The translations under genes and the position numbers were made by a program. Positions 12,103 through 13,619 of a stretch of 13,619 nt of DNA are shown in pieces (the first letter of the stretch is position 1; each line of letters begins with the position of its first letter). This DNA is from Opitutaceae bacterium (GTDB taxonomy: Bacteria > Verrucomicrobiota > Verrucomicrobiia > Opitutales > Opitutaceae). The stretch covers positions 1-13,619 of the forward strand of contig JAHFTI010000049.1 in NCBI GenBank assembly GCA_023265535.1, given 5' to 3'. The notes under the pieces were generated by a model. It did no database searches and had not been told where the DNA came from. It worked only from the letters and a program-made list of their open reading frames with translations.

Positions 12103-13619
12103 ATGAACGCCCTTCTCCGCATGCTGCTTGGCGTCGCGCTGTGCCTGCTCACAGCCGGCCTGCAGGCGCGCACACCCGCCACGCCCGCGGCGACGGACTA
12201 CGTGGTGCGCGAATGGCACGGCGACGACGGACTGCCGAGCGAGGACGTGCTGCAGCTCCTGCAGGACCGCTCAGGCTACCTGTGGGTGGCCTGCCGCGGG
12301 TCCCTCAGCCGCTTCGACGGCGCCACGTTCTTCACCGAGGAGGCGGCCGAGGCCCGGGACCTCTTCTACTCCCTGCTTGAGGAGGCGGACGGCAGCCTGC
12401 TGCTGGCGCCACGCGAGGGCGACCCTGTCCGGTATCAGGACGGCCACTACACGCGCACCCCGCTGCCGGAGCCGCACGCACGGCGTGCGATCGGAGGCCT
12501 GCTGGTGACGGCGGACGGTGCGCACTGGTACGCCCTGCGCGGCACCGTGATCCGGGTCCTGGGAAAAGAGCAGCGGAGCTTCGGGGCAGAGTCGGGATTC
12601 AGCGAGGGCTTTTGGACACGCCTGGCCACGGATGAGGCAGGAACGGTGTGGCTCTCCGGAGGAGCCCTGCTGGCGCGGTACGAGGAGGGGCGCCTCGTCA
12701 ACGTGAGCCTTGACGGCGACATGAGCGAGCTGCGCGTGGTGAGCAGCCGCAAGGGCGGCCCCTGGCTCATCACCCCCGACCGCGTGCTGAAGCTCGGCCG
12801 GGAGGGCCGGGCCGTTGAGATTTCACGCATCCCTCCCCTGCTGGGGGCACACTACGTGAATGCCGCCCTGGAGGACCACAACGGCCTGCTCTGGCTGGGC
12901 ACCCGCTCGGCGGGACTCCACGTGATCGGCTCCGAGGGCCCCGTGCAGGTGCCGACGGCCAGCGACTCCATCCTGGCCCTGCTTGAGGACCGCGAGGGCA
13001 CCCTCTGGGTCGGCGCCAGCGCGGGCGGCCTCAGTGCAATCGCGCGCAAGGGCTACACGCTCCATAACCGATCCACCGGCCTGGCGGCCTCGGGAGTCTC
13101 CTCGGTCTGCGCCGATGACAAGGGCGACATCTGGGTGGCCAATGGCGACGGGGGCATCGCCCGCATTCGCGACACGCAGATCGACCGCTGGATGCTGCGC
13201 CAGGGCAACCAGCTCTTCTCCGCCGGCCTCGTGAGCCGTCATCCGCAGGGCGGCATCTGGGCCGTGGGTGGCACAGGGGCGGGCGTCTTCAGGATGTCCG
13301 ACGAGCTGGCCGCCCCCATCGCCTTGAATATCGTGCCGAGCTGGTCGATCAGGACCGCGATGATCACAACACGGGGCGGGGAGCTGTGGATGACCACCTC
13401 GGACAAGCGTGTCGGCCGCCTGCAGGGGACCAGGTACCAGGTCTATGGGCTTCAGGAGGGAGTAAGTGCGGGAGGCGTGAGAAGCTTCGCGGAGAGTGCC
13501 ACCGGGGAGCTGCTCGCCGGCACCAACGAGGGCACGCTGCTGCGCTTTGACGGCACCCGCTTTGTGCCGGACGTCGAGGGGCTGGCGCTCGAGGGTGCGA
13601 TCAATGGCGTCCAGCAGAT
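12103..13619 (+). CDS. Two-component regulator propeller-domain sensor, 3' end outside window
   Basis: The frame is open from the ATG at 12103 to the window end (505 full codons). Residues 1-22 look like a signal peptide or N-terminal anchor (LLRMLLGVALCLLTAGLQA). From about residue 32 there is a series of beta-propeller repeats of the two-component-regulator (Reg_prop) type, with the pattern GLP..V..LLQD..GYLWV....L.RFDG. Examples are 'GLPSEDVLQLLQDRSGYLWV' (43-62), 'ALEDHNGLLWLGTRSAGLHV' (255-274), 'LALLEDREGTLWVGASAGGL' (291-310), 'GVSSVCADDKGDIWVANGDG' (331-350) and 'FAESATGELLAGTNEGTLLR' (462-481). In this architecture the propeller is periplasmic and is usually followed by a Y_Y_Y domain, a membrane helix and a histidine kinase or DNA-binding output; that part is beyond the window, so the output type is unknown. 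Its divergent position next to the receptor and GH3 genes suggests that it controls them. Confidence 0.88.
   Translation, partial: MNALLRMLLGVALCLLTAGLQARTPATPAATDYVVREWHGDDGLPSEDVLQLLQDRSGYLWVACRGSLSRFDGATFFTEEAAEARDLFYSLLEEADGSLLLAPREGDPVRYQDGHYTRTPLPEPHARRAIGGLLVTADGAHWYALRGTVIRVLGKEQRSFGAESGFSEGFWTRLATDEAGTVWLSGGALLARYEEGRLVNVSLDGDMSELRVVSSRKGGPWLITPDRVLKLGREGRAVEISRIPPLLGAHYVNAALEDHNGLLWLGTRSAGLHVIGSEGPVQVPTASDSILALLEDREGTLWVGASAGGLSAIARKGYTLHNRSTGLAASGVSSVCADDKGDIWVANGDGGIARIRDTQIDRWMLRQGNQLFSAGLVSRHPQGGIWAVGGTGAGVFRMSDELAAPIALNIVPSWSIRTAMITTRGGELWMTTSDKRVGRLQGTRYQVYGLQEGVSAGGVRSFAESATGELLAGTNEGTLLRFDGTRFVPDVEGLALEGAINGVQQ

Noticed and set aside
1..13619. CRISPR arrays, tRNA or rRNA genes, insertion sequences
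   Set aside because: No regularly spaced repeats, tRNA-like cloverleaf, rRNA-like sequence, transposase or terminal inverted repeats were seen on either strand.

Overview
The window is a GC-rich (by eye roughly two-thirds G+C), densely coding bacterial segment. The families present suggest an Opitutaceae-like member of the Verrucomicrobiota: a very long TonB-dependent receptor with the 'LSPFEV' motif ahead of its plug, a PocR-type AraC regulator, a DUF4914-type protein, and a periplasmic propeller sensor. Most starts lack a Shine-Dalgarno sequence. This placement is inference; there is no rRNA or tRNA in the window to confirm it.

Layout. (1) Positions 747 to 1, minus strand: the 5' part of a gene that leaves the window on the left. 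It is an open frame of 249 codons whose N-terminal half resembles the toxin-binding domain of Xre/MbcA/ParS-type antitoxins (DUF2384-like); the second half is unrecognised and holds a Cys/His cluster. (2) 817-1761, minus: an AraC-family regulator with an N-terminal PocR-type sensor domain. It is divergent from (3) 1883-3814, plus: a 643-residue DUF4914-type protein that reads as a remote PEP carboxykinase homologue, and (4) 3855-4376, plus: purE, 40 bp further on and probably co-transcribed. (5) A 350-bp spacer with a strong hairpin just after purE. (6) 4727-5329, plus: an orphan 200-residue protein of unknown function. (7) A bidirectional hairpin terminator between convergent genes. (8) 5445-8105, minus: an exported GH3 glycosidase of the beta-xylosidase-like clade with an inserted PA14-like domain. 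(9) 8105-8280: two tandem minus-strand terminator hairpins. (10) 8281-11865, minus: a 1194-residue TonB-dependent receptor. (11) A divergent control region. (12) 12103 to the right edge, plus: the periplasmic propeller part of a two-component-type sensor, cut by the window end.

The right half therefore looks like a small glycan-uptake locus: the outer-membrane receptor imports an oligosaccharide, the exported GH3 enzyme trims it, and the divergently encoded propeller sensor may detect the substrate and control the locus. No SusD-like protein is present in the window. The left half mixes a housekeeping purine gene with a poorly characterised P-loop protein and accessory regulators.

The two observations I consider most worth following are the apparent conservation of PEP-carboxykinase catalytic residues in the DUF4914-type protein, and a shared pyrimidine motif, CCCCTCC, lying 3-4 nt before the ATG of three different genes in place of a Shine-Dalgarno sequence.
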